Positions 35,709-47,375 of a DNA stretch of 64,000 nt are shown here, piece by piece. The notes beneath the pieces are model-generated. The model worked only from the letters and a program-made list of their open reading frames with translations, was not told the DNA's origin and did no database searches. The position numbers were made by a program, and so were the translations under genes. Positions within the stretch are counted from its first letter, which is position 1. Each line of letters starts with the position of its first letter. The stretch is taken from contig OZ022576.1 in the NCBI GenBank assembly GCA_963669155.1, forward strand, positions 38,682,307 through 38,746,306. The letters are read 5' to 3'. This DNA is from Arbacia lixula (lineage: Eukaryota > Echinodermata > Echinoidea > Arbacioida > Arbaciidae).

Positions 35709-37271
35709 CTGCCACAGGTTGTACACGTATCAAACCCCAATACCCCAACCATTAATACCGGCTTGCAAGTGTGGTGCAGTTCTTTTCTATTTCTCGTAAT
35801 CTCTGTTACATCTCAACTAGGTCTGTTAAAGTGTGGGTCAGATATATTCTGCCCTCCCGCTAGCAATATGGCCTTTATGCCACTTTGACAGCTTATAAAA
35901 ATTACATGGGTGCCTGTTGCCGCATGTCTCTTTGTGTTAAAAAAAACAACCCCAACAACCTCAAGACTATGCGATAATGTTCAAAACCTCAATAATTCTC
36001 AATTGAAAAGTCACCTTTGTAATTTCTGGGGCCTGTATCCCTGAACAGAGGAAAGGGTGATTATGTGTCACTCACCATATTGGGCACACAACTTATATTT
36101 AGTTCAGATTGATAGGCAGTTGTCAACATGGTGTGCTTCCAACAGGATGTGCATTACAATGTTACAACTGTTTGTAAGGAATAGTGCTGGAACGACCCAT
36201 CTTTCATTGTGCGAGTTTTTAATCATATGGGTATACAAACACAGATCTGTCACGAGGATGATACTACATAATGAATGAGAATAATGCATTTGGCAACAAA
36301 TTTTGGTGTACAGGCATACAAATGGAAGCCAGACCTAGAAGCAAAGCAAATTAGGACTAGCACAAGTACAGACATGAAATGATAGAATATATTCCTATTA
36401 GATGATGTTGTGATTCTGTGTCTGAAATGTGTTCAGTGTTGAACATCAATATGTATAATTACACTTTGAAACACTTGATTCAACTTCAGATTTAGGTCAT
36501 GTCAAAAGATGCTACAAGATTGTAAATTTTCAAAAGCACAAAATTAATAGTCTTCAAATCACACAGGTTTCTTTCCTTCAAAGGAATGAAGCCAACGCAA
36601 CAGTATGCAAATAAACATGTGCTTCTTGGGAGTTTTTTTTTTTTGGCTATTGTTCTTTCATGTTCTTTCCTTCCCTAAGAAAGTCTCAAGGAAGAAAAAT
36701 ATACAAAAAGCACTGTAATGTTCGTACATGAGTCAAGGCAACAAACTTAAAAGATGTGAAAAGGGAAAAATTCTCTATAGAATCACTGACTACATCGCAG
36801 TTGCATTTAGTGTGTGAAAGCAGAAATATTAAACAAATATATATATATATATATATATAAGTTTGGTTTTTAAAAGGCATCAAATCATCAATGCAATTAT
36901 TAAGATTCTAAATACTACAGCCTGTACTTCTAGAAGGAAATCAAACTTTCCTCCAGAATATTTCAATGGAAATGAAATAATTGCACAAAGTGTACAAAAC
37001 CAAACTGTTGCCCAACCCTCTAACATGCCCCTTTGAATAAGCTGAAAGAGCTAGATAAATGTTGCTGTGTGTTTCCTTAATTCGTTCACGAATCAGATTT
37101 CCTGTAAAAGCAGAAGTCTTTCAGGTGTGCCATTTTTTCATTTTGAGATTCTGAATTGCAATCACAAGAATTACAGATTGGTGATTTTTATTTTTCAGCC
37201 CAGAGTGTCCAAGTTGCTTAGCAGAGTTGTAGCTTTCCCTCTTGCATCAACCACTAGAGGGGAAAACCTGT
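35709..37271. other. Non-coding, nothing firm
   Basis: Contains a short (TA)n at about 36838-36859. No supported gene. Confidence 0.4.
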
Positions 37272-37617
37272 TTAAAGGGCATATACTGTACTGGGAACGC
37301 AAAAAAAAAAAATCAAAATGTAAATGTTAGCAATCTTCTTGCCAATGGTCTTAAATTCGTGTATTGTCTATTTTAGAAGCTTGCTGAAAGTTATTTGCCC
37401 TTAAATGATCCACATATGGAGTAATTAATGATCAATGATTAAATCCTCAAAATGTTCGGGCCGAACATTTTGAGGATTTGTGATTTAATCACTCATAACT
37501 CCAAATGTAAATCATTTGAGGGCAAAATCAAATGAAAAAAAAATGACTTTTGCATTCTCTCTGTGAACCACCTTAGTTCCAAGGTGTGTGGAGGCCATTG
37601 ATTTATAGCACCTTTAA
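37272..37617. mobile_element. TTAA foldback MITE family F, copy 1
   Basis: 346 bp bounded by TTAA, left end TTAAAGGGCATATACTGTAC. The centre is the palindrome CCTCAAAATGTTCGG and its complement. The right arm is diverged near the end. Copy 2 lies 418 bp further on. Confidence 0.8.
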
Positions 37618-38034
37618 GCAGCCCATGGTAATGTGATGGTTAAAACACAAGACAACATCTCATTATTTGTAAAAGTCTCTCCTGGAATACCCAAATCAAA
37701 AAGAAGATAACATTGATAGATGCGTTGATAGAGAGATATATACTCTCCATGAACTGTACAGTGTATTTTGAATTTGAATGTACAATATGTTGTAAATATT
37801 GATCTGATTACATGTCGCCATATTTTGCATAAATAAAGACATATTTTACACATTTCTTCTCTCCTTTTATAGCCTGTTTCTGCAATGCAGGTCAATTTAT
37901 CATACATCGATGATATGAGGGAGGAGGGATGGGAGAAGGTGAGGTAGAGATATATATAATTTGTGTGAGTGGGTATGTGTTTGGGTATGTGCGAGTCTTG
38001 ACAATTATGTGTGTATGGGTGTATGACCATGGAC

Positions 38035-38407
38035 TTAAAGGGCACATACTGTACTGGGAAGACAAAAAAGCCTTCAAAGTGTAATTGTTAGCAATCTTCT
38101 TGCCAATGGTTTTAAATTCATGTATTGTCTATTTTAGAAGCTTGCTGAAAGTTATTTGCCCTCAAATGATCTACATTTGGAGTAATGAGTGATTAAATCA
38201 AAAATCCTCAAAATGTTCGGCCTGAACATTTTGGGGATTTAATCCATAATCATTAATTACCTCATATGTGGATCATTTGAGGGCAAATAACTTTTAGCAA
38301 GCTTCTAAAATGGTCAATACATGAATTTAAGACCACTGGCAAGAAGATTGCTAACAATTAAATTTTGAAGGCTTCTTTGCCTTCCCAGCATAATATATGC
38401 CCTTTAA
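38035..38407. mobile_element. TTAA foldback MITE family F, copy 2
   Basis: 373 bp, palindromic end to end, bounded by TTAA with ends TTAAAGGGCACATACTGTA and ATATATGCCCTTTAA. Arms share GTTAGCAATCTTCTTGCCA and its complement. Confidence 0.9.
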
Positions 38408-39484
38408 GAGCTACATTATGAGGTTCTGAAGCACAATTAAACAGTGATATTCTTTATTTTGTTAACATGATGAGAGCTTTATAGTAATATAAAGAATGAG
38501 GCCAAAGCGGATACACCCACAACGTAGTGGTTGTGTGACTGTATGTGTTTATGTGTATGTCGTTATGTGTGTGCATGCATTTTCTATCCATCAAGCATTC
38601 TTGATATTAGAAATTATATCAATTGAATTGCTGCTTATTTCTTCTGTCTTTCCCATCATATTTTCTTCTCCTCGATATGAATAATGAATAGGATTATTAC
38701 CACAAAAAAAGAAAATGATTTCCGTCGTCACTCATTTGCTAGGCCAATGTCAAACGGTGTGTGTATGCTGCATCCTTGGACAACGATCAAGAAAATGTGA
38801 ACTTGGAAAACCCCAGCTAAGACTGCTGAGGCCAGAGGCGATCCACGTCTTACGCATTCACATTCAATTTGGCCACTTCCTGCAGAGCCCCTCAGTCTCA
38901 TTTTAGTCAGAGCTTTACAATACTATACACTTACTCTTACCTCTTCCTCCGGAACCTTGCCCGCCCCCCCCCCCTCCTTTCCCATTCCCAATTCCCCACC
39001 CACGCATTCATTTTCAGTTTAAGGTACAATCCAGCAGAGCCTCTGAATAAATAATATCAGTAATTATAATGATAAGTTATATTTAGCACTTTACATGAAG
39101 ATTTGCAAGTAACAATTGAACAAACAGAAAAATGAGAACACTGTTGCAATAACAAAAAAGAAACTTACAAGAAAGTCTGCCTAATGGAGTGTGACATTCA
39201 TAATAACATCTTATTATATTGAGTTCCATCAAGCATTGACCATTTCCATCTCCATCATTTGACTTTATCTAGGACTTGGAAAATCAACGATTGAAATAGG
39301 GTTTTTAAAATTATTTACGAAAATTAACCCCCCAAAAATGGGCTTGAGTGAAAGCAGAACATTCAAGAAGCACATCGGTTAGTGTTCAAGTAAAAATGTA
39401 ACAAATTGTGTGATTACTAGCCATGAAACCTTCATTTTAAATTCATTTTGATTTGCATAGTCCTCAGACAGATGAATACCTGGA
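38408..39484. other. Non-coding, nothing recognised
   Basis: A short C run near 38966. No supported gene. Confidence 0.4.
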
Positions 39485-39734
39485 CAAAAACAGGTAGAAG
39501 GGAATGAGAGGGAGGGAGGGGGAAGAACGGAAGAGAATGGGTATTAAAGGGGACTAGGCATCAGGGAGAGAGGGGGAGAGGAAGGACAGAGAGGGGGAAG
39601 GAAGGACAGAAAGAAGGAAACAAAGATAGAGAAAAAAGAGGGAAGAGAGAGAAGGAATTGAGGATATAAAGTAGGGGAAGGAAAAGGGGGGGGGGTGAGA
39701 TAGGTGGTGACTTGCTCCCCCCCCCCCCCCCCCC
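39485..39734. repeat. GA-rich tract ending in C18
   Basis: 39485-39700 is purine-rich (GGAAGGA-type) and is followed by an 18-C run at 39717-39734. Overlapping minus-strand ORFs in three frames are artefacts of composition. Confidence 0.8.
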
Positions 39735-39830
39735 ATCTCCAATCCTGGTCATTCATATGCAAATATTGCCACAAATCTACAATCCAACAGTTGCTTCCAT
39801 TTGATGAATGCAATCGGTACCTGACCTGAG

Positions 39831-39987
39831 CCAGGTTGCATATAGGTTTTTAATTGTTGTTACTTAATATCAATAGTAACTACCATGGCAACAGGTGCAA
39901 TAATGAGAGCTAATCGGCTGTTGCCATGGTAGTTACCAATGATGGTAAGTTACAACAACTGAAAACCTATATGCACCATGGCCCTGG
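39831..39987. mobile_element. Foldback MITE family G, copy 2
   Basis: 157 bp with inverted ends CCAGGTTGCATATAGG and TATATGCACCATGGCCCTGG. It shares the AACTACCATGGCAACAGGTG core with the copy at 5189. Confidence 0.75.
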
Positions 39988-40000
39988 TCGTATTTATTTA

Positions 40001-40762
40001 GAGGGAAGCACAATACTAAGCAGGATATTATACACTCTTTACACCATTCTCCAAAACTAAGAACCTGACCAATGTTGTCTCATAAACCTTGCATATTTTC
40101 CTTACAGAGGGCAGCACACTATTGAGCAGGATTTAAAACATACGTTCCAGAAATATTCAAAGTTTATGTGCCAACATTGGTCGGCTTCTTAGTTTTGGAG
40201 AATGGCGTAATCAATGTTCAAAATCCTGCTCAATAGTGCGCTGACCTCTGTTAAAAAAATGTGCAAGGTTTATCAGACGACATTGATTAGGTTCTTATTT
40301 TTGGACAATGGCGTAATCCATTCTCTAAAACAAAGAAACGGACCAATGTTGCCTCATAAACCATGCACATTTTTCTAACAGAGGGCAGCACAGTATTAAG
40401 CAGGATATCAAACTCTGATTATGCCATTCTCCAAAAACTTAGAACCTGACCAATGTCGTCTCATAAACCTTGCACATTTCTCTAACAGAGGGCAGCACAC
40501 TATTGAGTAAGATATTAACCATGGATTACGCCATTCTCCAAAATTACGAACGCAATCAATGTCGTCTCATAACCCTTGCACATCTTTTTAACAGAGGGCA
40601 GCACACTATTGAGCAGGATTTTAAACATTGATTACGCCATTCTCCAAAACTAAGAAGCCGACCAATGTTGGCACATGAACCTGGAATATTTCTGTAACAG
40701 AGGGCAGCACACTATTGAGTAGGATATTACACAGAGATTATGCCATCCTCTTCACTATGAAC
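40001..40762. repeat. 106-bp tandem array with an inverted block
   Basis: Units begin GAGGGCAGCACACTATTGAG at 40001, 40107, 40381, 40488, 40594 and 40700 (spacing 106-107 bp except one gap). Between about 40145 and 40320 the same unit runs in reverse orientation (CTCAATAGTGCGCTGACCTC). Non-coding. Confidence 0.88.
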
Positions 40763-41309
40763 GGCACCAATATTGTCTGGATTATCTTCATTCATTTCTC
40801 ATTAACCATGCACATCCACACTGACTTACCAATGACCACAACAGCCTACCTGTGACCACAATAACTATATTCGCACTGACCTCCCGGTAACCACAATGAC
40901 TACCTACGGTATCCACATTGACTAACCTGTGAACTGTGACCTCTTGAGTAGTGACCCCACGCTTATCTTTTGATCCTGCATACTGGAAGTTATGAGGCGC
41001 TATGCTGCAATAAATGAATACATAGATAACAAAAACACTATCATTAACACAAGGAGGCCTCTGGGTGGCCGGGGTGGGGGGGGGGGGGGGGGGAGGGGGG
41101 GATGAATTAAAACTGTGACCTACAAGCCGTGGGAACTACTTCACTCAAAGTTTTCCTTTTGATCTTGCATTTTGACTCACATTCCATCCACAAATGAGAC
41201 AATTATTTTGTCAGTAATATCAAGCAAAAGCGAAAAATAATACTCAAATATCACAGTTTTATACTAATTGTACGGTGAACTTGTTGGTTAAAGTGGAAAA
41301 CACAACCCC

Positions 41310-41363
<54 letters not shown>

Positions 41364-41610
41364 TCAATCCTGCTTCTAAACCTTAACTCTACACCGAAAC
41401 CTAAGAATAAACAATTAGTCTTGTCCTATCACATTAGCTCACCCTGACAAGCACTGGTAAGTGGGTATTCTACATGAACCAACATGCCACATATATGGTA
41501 AAATTTATCTCATATTTGTCTTCAAAGGTTTAAAAACCAAGTACATTTTGGTAGCCCATAAACGTAATTTGCCTCCATTCACTTGATTATAGTAAACAAG
41601 TGATAGTACA
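40763..41610. repeat. Degenerate minisatellite, G18 and (CA)n
   Basis: 40800-40960 carries diverged TGACCACAATGACTA-type units. 41076-41093 is 18 consecutive G. About 41313-41358 is (CA)n. No gene is supported. Confidence 0.65.
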
Positions 41611-41770
41611 GGCAAACCCCCTTATAATGAGCACGGTAATAGCGAGAACCCGCTTATTATGAGGACATTTCTTGGGTCCCAATTTTTCTTCCATAGTCCT
41701 CTTTGTATTCTGCTTCTAATATAACGAGCTTAGCTTTAGCAAAATTTGTGCTATAGAGAGGCAAATTTCC
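41611..41770. mobile_element. Possible pogo/Tigger-type remnant
   Basis: Contains CCCCCTTATAATGAGCACGG, CGCTTATTATGAGG and TAATATAACGAGCTTAGC, the same kind of termini as the element at 47376. Fragmentary. Confidence 0.4.
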
Positions 41771-41924
41771 AGCCCAAGAATAAAGAAAAACTCCACATCA
41801 GGGAAAAAATTAATTTGTTTGTCTACAATTTTACATTGTGTCTAGGAATTTCAGGGGCTCTTTTAAGCATTTCAGGAGCGAAATCACCCCGAGCCCCTGT
41901 GTATTTATCCCCCTGATCCACGTT

Positions 41925-42121
41925 GACCTACTGTGACCCTAATGACTATCCACACTTATAAATCTGTGACCATAATTACTATCCACACTTATATATCTGT
42001 GACCATAATGACTATCCACATTAATCTACTGTGACCAAAATTACTATCCACACTGACCTACTGTGACCCCAATGACTATCCACACTGACCTACTGTGACC
42101 CCACTGACTATCCACACTTAC
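41925..42121. repeat. 32-bp minisatellite abutting PUS7 exon 5
   Basis: About six units of a 32-bp repeat (TGACCTACTGTGACCCCAAT then GACTATCCACAC). The last unit runs directly into the exon 5 splice donor (minus strand GTAAGTGTGGATAGT). Confidence 0.85.
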
Positions 42122-42233
42122 TGGAGGTACTTGGCGATTATACTGAGAGCCTCGTTGAGGTCCATGTTTTCCTTGTAAAGCACAAACTTGCAGTACTTGG
42201 GTGTGTCTTTGGGCCATCGCTTCCCACGGCTCC
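42122..42233 (-). CDS. PUS7: PUS7 coding exon 5
   Basis: 112 nt between TCCTCAG|GGAGC and CTCCA|GTAAGT. Two leading nt complete a Gly codon opened in exon 4, then 36 codons give SRGKRWPKDT, KYCKFVLYKENMDLNEALS and IIAKYL, matching human PUS7 (xSWPK, CHFVLYKENKDTMDAI, LSKYL). The phase fit with exon 4 across a 13.76-kb intron supports one gene. The catalytic GTKDKR motif should come about 10 residues later, in the next exon, which I could not find in 1-42121. The donor lies at the end of a 32-bp minisatellite. Confidence 0.88.
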
Positions 42234-42434
42234 CTGAGGATGGACAAAGAACAAAACAATTCTGATAGAGATCATCAAATATTGTGCAAATGGTCAGGCA
42301 ACAAATCCTATTTACTATTAAATGGAGTTAGTTTTGAAGTTATGGCTGAGGAAAGGGGGCTGTACTAGAGTCAAGAGTAAGTAAGATAGCTCCAACTAGT
42401 TTTTCTCAGTGCACTACACAGGCATAGTGTTACA

Positions 42435-43125
42435 ATATGTGACCTGTCACCACAAAACGACCAATAAGTCCCAATGGGAGTTTACACGTTAACAGCTGCA
42501 ACCATAAAAATAGCTTGGTTGGGATGGAAAAGTTGATTTTGGGTTTTTGGTATTTTCAGAAAGTACAACTCTTGATCTTCCATCTGTCAAAATTTGAGAT
42601 TAAAATGATAAATAGAAATATGTTTTTTCTTGGTTTTAAAATGATAACTTTTTCGGACATTGAAAACAAAATGTCACTTTGCTGAGATTGTCCTTATCAT
42701 AATCAAGCTCTCAAACAACTGAGCATAACTTAAAGAATATTCAGTGTTAGACATTAAAACTTTGTAGTAGTGATGATTTAATACCTTGTTAAAAATTGGG
42801 CCAAGTTTCAGCTCAAACCCATTGTTCCTTCATAGTGGTTGCTATGGGGTTTTAATTGCACCTTTTTGTGCCAAGGACAATGGCGCACGGTTCAGCACTC
42901 TTGAATGAACCCCTTTCTTTAGAGCCTGTAATCTCTGTTATCCAAATGATTAGTGCGTCTGACACCTTCACATTCTCTCTGTAATTTGAAAGGGTTAACT
43001 TGTTCTATACAAGTTGAGTTATATACCATTTTAAAGCTTAGAGTATAGGCTTCAAAGCTTCATCAAAAAAACAAAAACCAAAAAATCCGACTTATTGGTC
43101 GTTTTGTGGTGACAGGTCACATATA
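42435..43125. mobile_element. TIR element I (GTGACCTGTCACCACAAAAC)
   Basis: About 690 bp with ~35-bp near-perfect inverted termini (ATATGTGACCTGTCACC, CACAAAACGACCAATAAGTC). No open frame. It lies in PUS7 intron 4. Confidence 0.88.
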
Positions 43126-45633
43126 ATAATCTGCTCACAACACTGCAAAGCTATTGAATTCAGAACAGTCGTCAAAACACTGTGTGAAGTGGACAACATA
43201 AGTCTCCCCAAATTCATCTTTACATATATCCCTGATATCTCCACCAAAATTCATTAAAAAAAACTCTTATTATGTATGAAGGATACTCATATGATATGAT
43301 ACATAAGATACAGTACTTTATTATCTATTAATATTTTTGATGGGGAGAGAAAGAGGCCACCATCATTTCCCATCATAAGTCTGCCACTTGATGATATGCA
43401 AATACATTTGTACAGTTAGTGACCCCAGATTAGTCTCACTCTCTGCGAGAAGTTTTAAAGTTGGTGCAATCAGGAGTTTGATCAACAAACCATTGACTTT
43501 AAAAGAAGATGCTGAAATAACCATGCCATGTAAATCCATGAAAAGATATGGTAAATAGTTTGAACATATTTTGTATAATAATAGACTTGAGTTTCATGCT
43601 GGAGCAACAACTACATGAAATATCATGTATTTTTACAGTCCATTTTTTTTACACCAGTTTTCTTACACTTGATCCAAAGTAATCGTAACTAAGAATGAAA
43701 GTCAAATTTGGCTTCATGGACAAAAGCTTTAAGCAAGATAATTGGGTTTCAATCCCGGGACTGTGAATGCTTTCAAAGAGAATCCATCTTCTATCACTAT
43801 GATTTAAAAATAATAATAAAAAATGGTTTTAATTCTCTCTCTCTACATGTATCTTTTCCCTGCCCCCTCCCCCCAATCTCTCATATTCAATTTGTCTTTC
43901 TATTCTGTCTTACCATAGAAGCATCTCACATAGCATTTCACAACCATTTTATGGTACATGCTCCAGTTTTTCCCCCTCTCACTCTATTGCGCTCAATACT
44001 CCTCATTCACCCTACTCAACGTTCTCTTCCAATGACAGGCTTATCCACACTATCCACTCTCCATCCACTTCGCCATATTGTCCAATTAACGAGCAGACCA
44101 TTTATCTCAATCTTTTCAAGGAAGAACTTTAATGATTCGTGGATTGTGATGTCGTCAGAGAGAAGGATGCGAGATGTTTACCCTAGCGAGCCAATTCGTT
44201 GGTCTCTCATCTGCCCACCCAGTCAGAATAGAGACATACCAGCAGTTTCTAATTAGACTCCCTCACTTGTGTTCTTCAGCTTAAAGGGATTTCCCATTTC
44301 GCCAATTTTCCTGGAATGGTAACATTCTCCTTATCACAAGTGCTGTACTTCCTTCCTCAGAGTGATTGGAAATTCCACCACACAGTTTTGGAGGTATATA
44401 GCTTGTACAAAAAGTGATATTTTTCGAATATATAGAAGGAATATTTCCATCTCCTGGTTTTTCCGTCTCTTGTCTGACACAAAGTGTGGTCTACACATTG
44501 GCTCAGAATCCTTTTCGACATCATTTTAATGGTAAGTTTGCTACATTTTCTAATAAAATTAGCTTTCTACTTAGGTACATCTCATGCTCAAGGTTCATCT
44601 TTTAATTTGAAAATGTCTGTTTATTTTGTACACATGCCATTGAGGAAGTATCACAGGGCACATTCCATATTTATGTGTGTAAATGTGCTGCAAAATTGGG
44701 ATTAATGCAACATTTTTATGATGCATTAATTTCAAAATCGTCATTTATCTTGTACATTTAGATATTGGCAATGGATATATTTGTTTTAGCTATGATGTCA
44801 TTTTACTTGACCATCACTAGGTTTCAGGATACAAGTAATCATAAAAATGACAAAGAATTATGATACATACCACCATAAATACGCAGTGAATAAGCGGACC
44901 CTGATTGTCGTAAAACACCTACCCTCACAATTACTTAAGTATGGATAATTAGCCATATCATTAATAGGTAGTTGGTGTCATGAAGCCAACTTTTAAAACC
45001 CCTACAAAATCCCAAGTCACTGACAAGAAATTTGAGTCATGTCGATCATATTCCAAAAAACAAAATCCGGTATCAGAAGTGCAACATCCTGGAATGAATA
45101 AAATCATAAGGAAGTCAAAAGGAGTCATATTTTGTGATCTTATAAGTAGGAAGAGTACTCAGATGTTAATGCTATAGAGCCATCAACAGCAGACTCAATG
45201 TGACCCTGTGTGATTGTGTCATAATTGGCACACAGATTGAATTGGTGTGTCGCACCAAATATTTAAGAGGAAATGCAGATGGAGTGATTCTACACACAAG
45301 TTGTGGAAGTGAGGCCTTATTTGGGGAGGTTGCATACAAGACTTGAAACAAATGTGTAATTGTGGAGGTAAGTGTCTGTTGGACATTAGCAGCATTGTAC
45401 TACATTGTTTACTTAGACGACATCACTAATTAGTTTAACATTAACAGTAAAGTGTCTAGAGCTCTAAATGGGCACTTAAACTGTAGGTGGAACAAACAGG
45501 AGACTTAATAATGCAGGATTTGTAATTATTAAAAGCATACTCTAAAAATAAATACAATCTCTCCCTTGCAAATATTTTTTTTCATGTCAAAAGAGGAAAG
45601 CAATTAACTTGTGTTGCTCACAAAAACAACGTA
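43126..45633. other. Non-coding, nothing recognised
   Basis: Part of PUS7 intron 4. The longest unexplained open frame in the window (43708-44256) begins at a TTG and shows no domain; it is not supported as a gene. Confidence 0.4.
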
Positions 45634-45731
45634 TTAAGTATTGCTTTCAAAACTTTTTATTTTTTTAAGCAAACTAAAAAAATGCATGTTAACAGTGACA
45701 GTTTTTAAGTCTAAAAATCCAGATAGTACTG
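45634..45731. repeat. Empty-site copy of a ~100-bp duplicated segment
   Basis: TTGCTTTCAAAACTT, AGCAAACTAAAAAAATGCAT and AAGTCTAAAAATCCAGATA run continuously here. The same blocks occur at 45998-46045 and 47161-47229, split by the TGTCTCGCC element. Confidence 0.8.
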
Positions 45732-46060
45732 TTATTTTTTTTATTGTCAAAAGATTTTATCACGGCTTCACTTTATTTCTGTTCTACATACACTCACAAA
45801 CATTTCAATTTGGAATTTTACTCCAAATGTCATTTCCTTATTGAATGGTTTACCAAACTGGAAGTGTGACTCATGCAACATGGCTCCAAATGTGACTCGT
45901 GTGACATATTTGTAAGACCCATCTCTTCTTATACTAAAGAGCAAGATTTAATATTTTGTCATATTCTGATGTAGTATCCATAGTACACTATAAACATATT
46001 AAGGATTGCTTTCAAAACTTGTTATTTTTCTAGCAAACTAAAACAAGGCATTAGCAATAT

Positions 46061-47160
46061 TGTGTCTCGCCCACTTGCGAAAATAACCAGAAATATCGTG
46101 ATCTCCGTTGCTACGCAAAAGAATTGTATCCCTGACCTCAAATGACCTTTGACCTTATCCTGTGACCTCCAACGGTACCATAACATGAAGGTACCCCCAG
46201 TGCATCTATGACCCAAGTTAGGTTGTAATCCAAGCAACCTATGTGAAGTTATTTGTCAAAAGAGAGTCTTGCAGGTAAACTTTAACGTATGACCTCAAAT
46301 GACCTTTGACCTTATCCTGTGACCTCCAACAGCACCATAACATGAAGGTACCCCTAGTGCATCTATGACCCAAGTTAGGTTGTAATCCAAGCAACCTATG
46401 TGAAGTTATTTGTCAAAAGAGAGTCTTGCAGGTAAACTTTAACGTATGACCTCAAATGACCTTTGACCTTATCCTGTGACCTCCAACGGCACCATAACAT
46501 GAAGGTACCCCCAGTGCATCTATGACCCAAGTTAGGTTGTAATCCAAGCAACCCATGTGAAGTTATTTGTCAAAAGAGAGTCTTGCAGGTAAACTTTAAC
46601 GTATGACCTCAAATGACCTTTGACCTTATCCTGTGACCTCCAACGGTACCATAACATGAAGGTACCCCCAGTGCATCTGTGACCCAAGTTAGGTTGTAAT
46701 CCAAGCAACCCATGTGAAGTTATTTGTCAAAAGAGAGTCTTGCAGGTAAACTTTAACGTATGACCTCAAATGACCTTTGACCCTATCCTGTGACCACCAA
46801 CAGTACCATAAGATGAAGGTACCCCCAGTGCATCTATGACCCAAGTTAGGTTGTAATCCAAGCAACCTATGTGAAGTTATTTGTCAAAAGAGAGTCTTGC
46901 AGGTAAACTTTAACGTATGACCTCAAATGACCTTTGACCTTATCCTGTGACCTCCAACGGTACCATAACATGAAGGTACCCCCAGTGCATCTATGACCCA
47001 AGTTAGGTTGTAATCCAAGCAACCCATGTGAAGTTATTTGTCAAAAGAGAGTCTTGCAGGTAAACTTTAACATTTGTGACGGACGACGGACGACGGACGG
47101 ACGACGGACGGACGCCATTTGGATCCCTCAGTCTCGCCTTCACCTCCGGTGGGCGAGACA
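46061..47160. mobile_element. TIR element J carrying six 157-bp satellite units
   Basis: Starts TGTCTCGCCCAC and ends GTGGGCGAGACA. The interior is six tandem units whose TGACCTCAAATGACC motif starts at 46133, 46290, 46447, 46604, 46761 and 46918, an exact 157-bp period, followed by a (GACG)n-type stretch at about 47078-47113. Non-coding and non-autonomous. Units differ by only a few bases, so the array is young or homogenised. Confidence 0.9.
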
Positions 47161-47375
47161 AAAAATGCATGTTATGCATGACTGGCGTGATGGTATCCTA
47201 GACAATTTTAAGTCTAAAAATCCAGATAACCATTAACAAATTTGATAAACAGCTTAATAACCCATTATACTAAAGCTATTAGCTAAATAATGACAGCTGG
47301 CTGAACAACTGCTCACATATTTGCCTATGGACATTTTTAATTTCTTTGAGGGCCTTTCCTGACCCATTTTTAGTA

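Noticed and set aside
34750..35726. Long poly-Leu, poly-Tyr and poly-Thr ORFs
   Set aside because: All arise from the (TAC)n array read in different frames.
43708..44256. 182-residue plus-strand ORF
   Set aside because: Starts at TTG, has no ATG for most of its length, no domain or signal, and base composition like the surrounding intron.
46133..47075. CRISPR-like appearance of regular repeats
   Set aside because: Head-to-tail satellite units without spacers, in animal DNA inside a TIR element.
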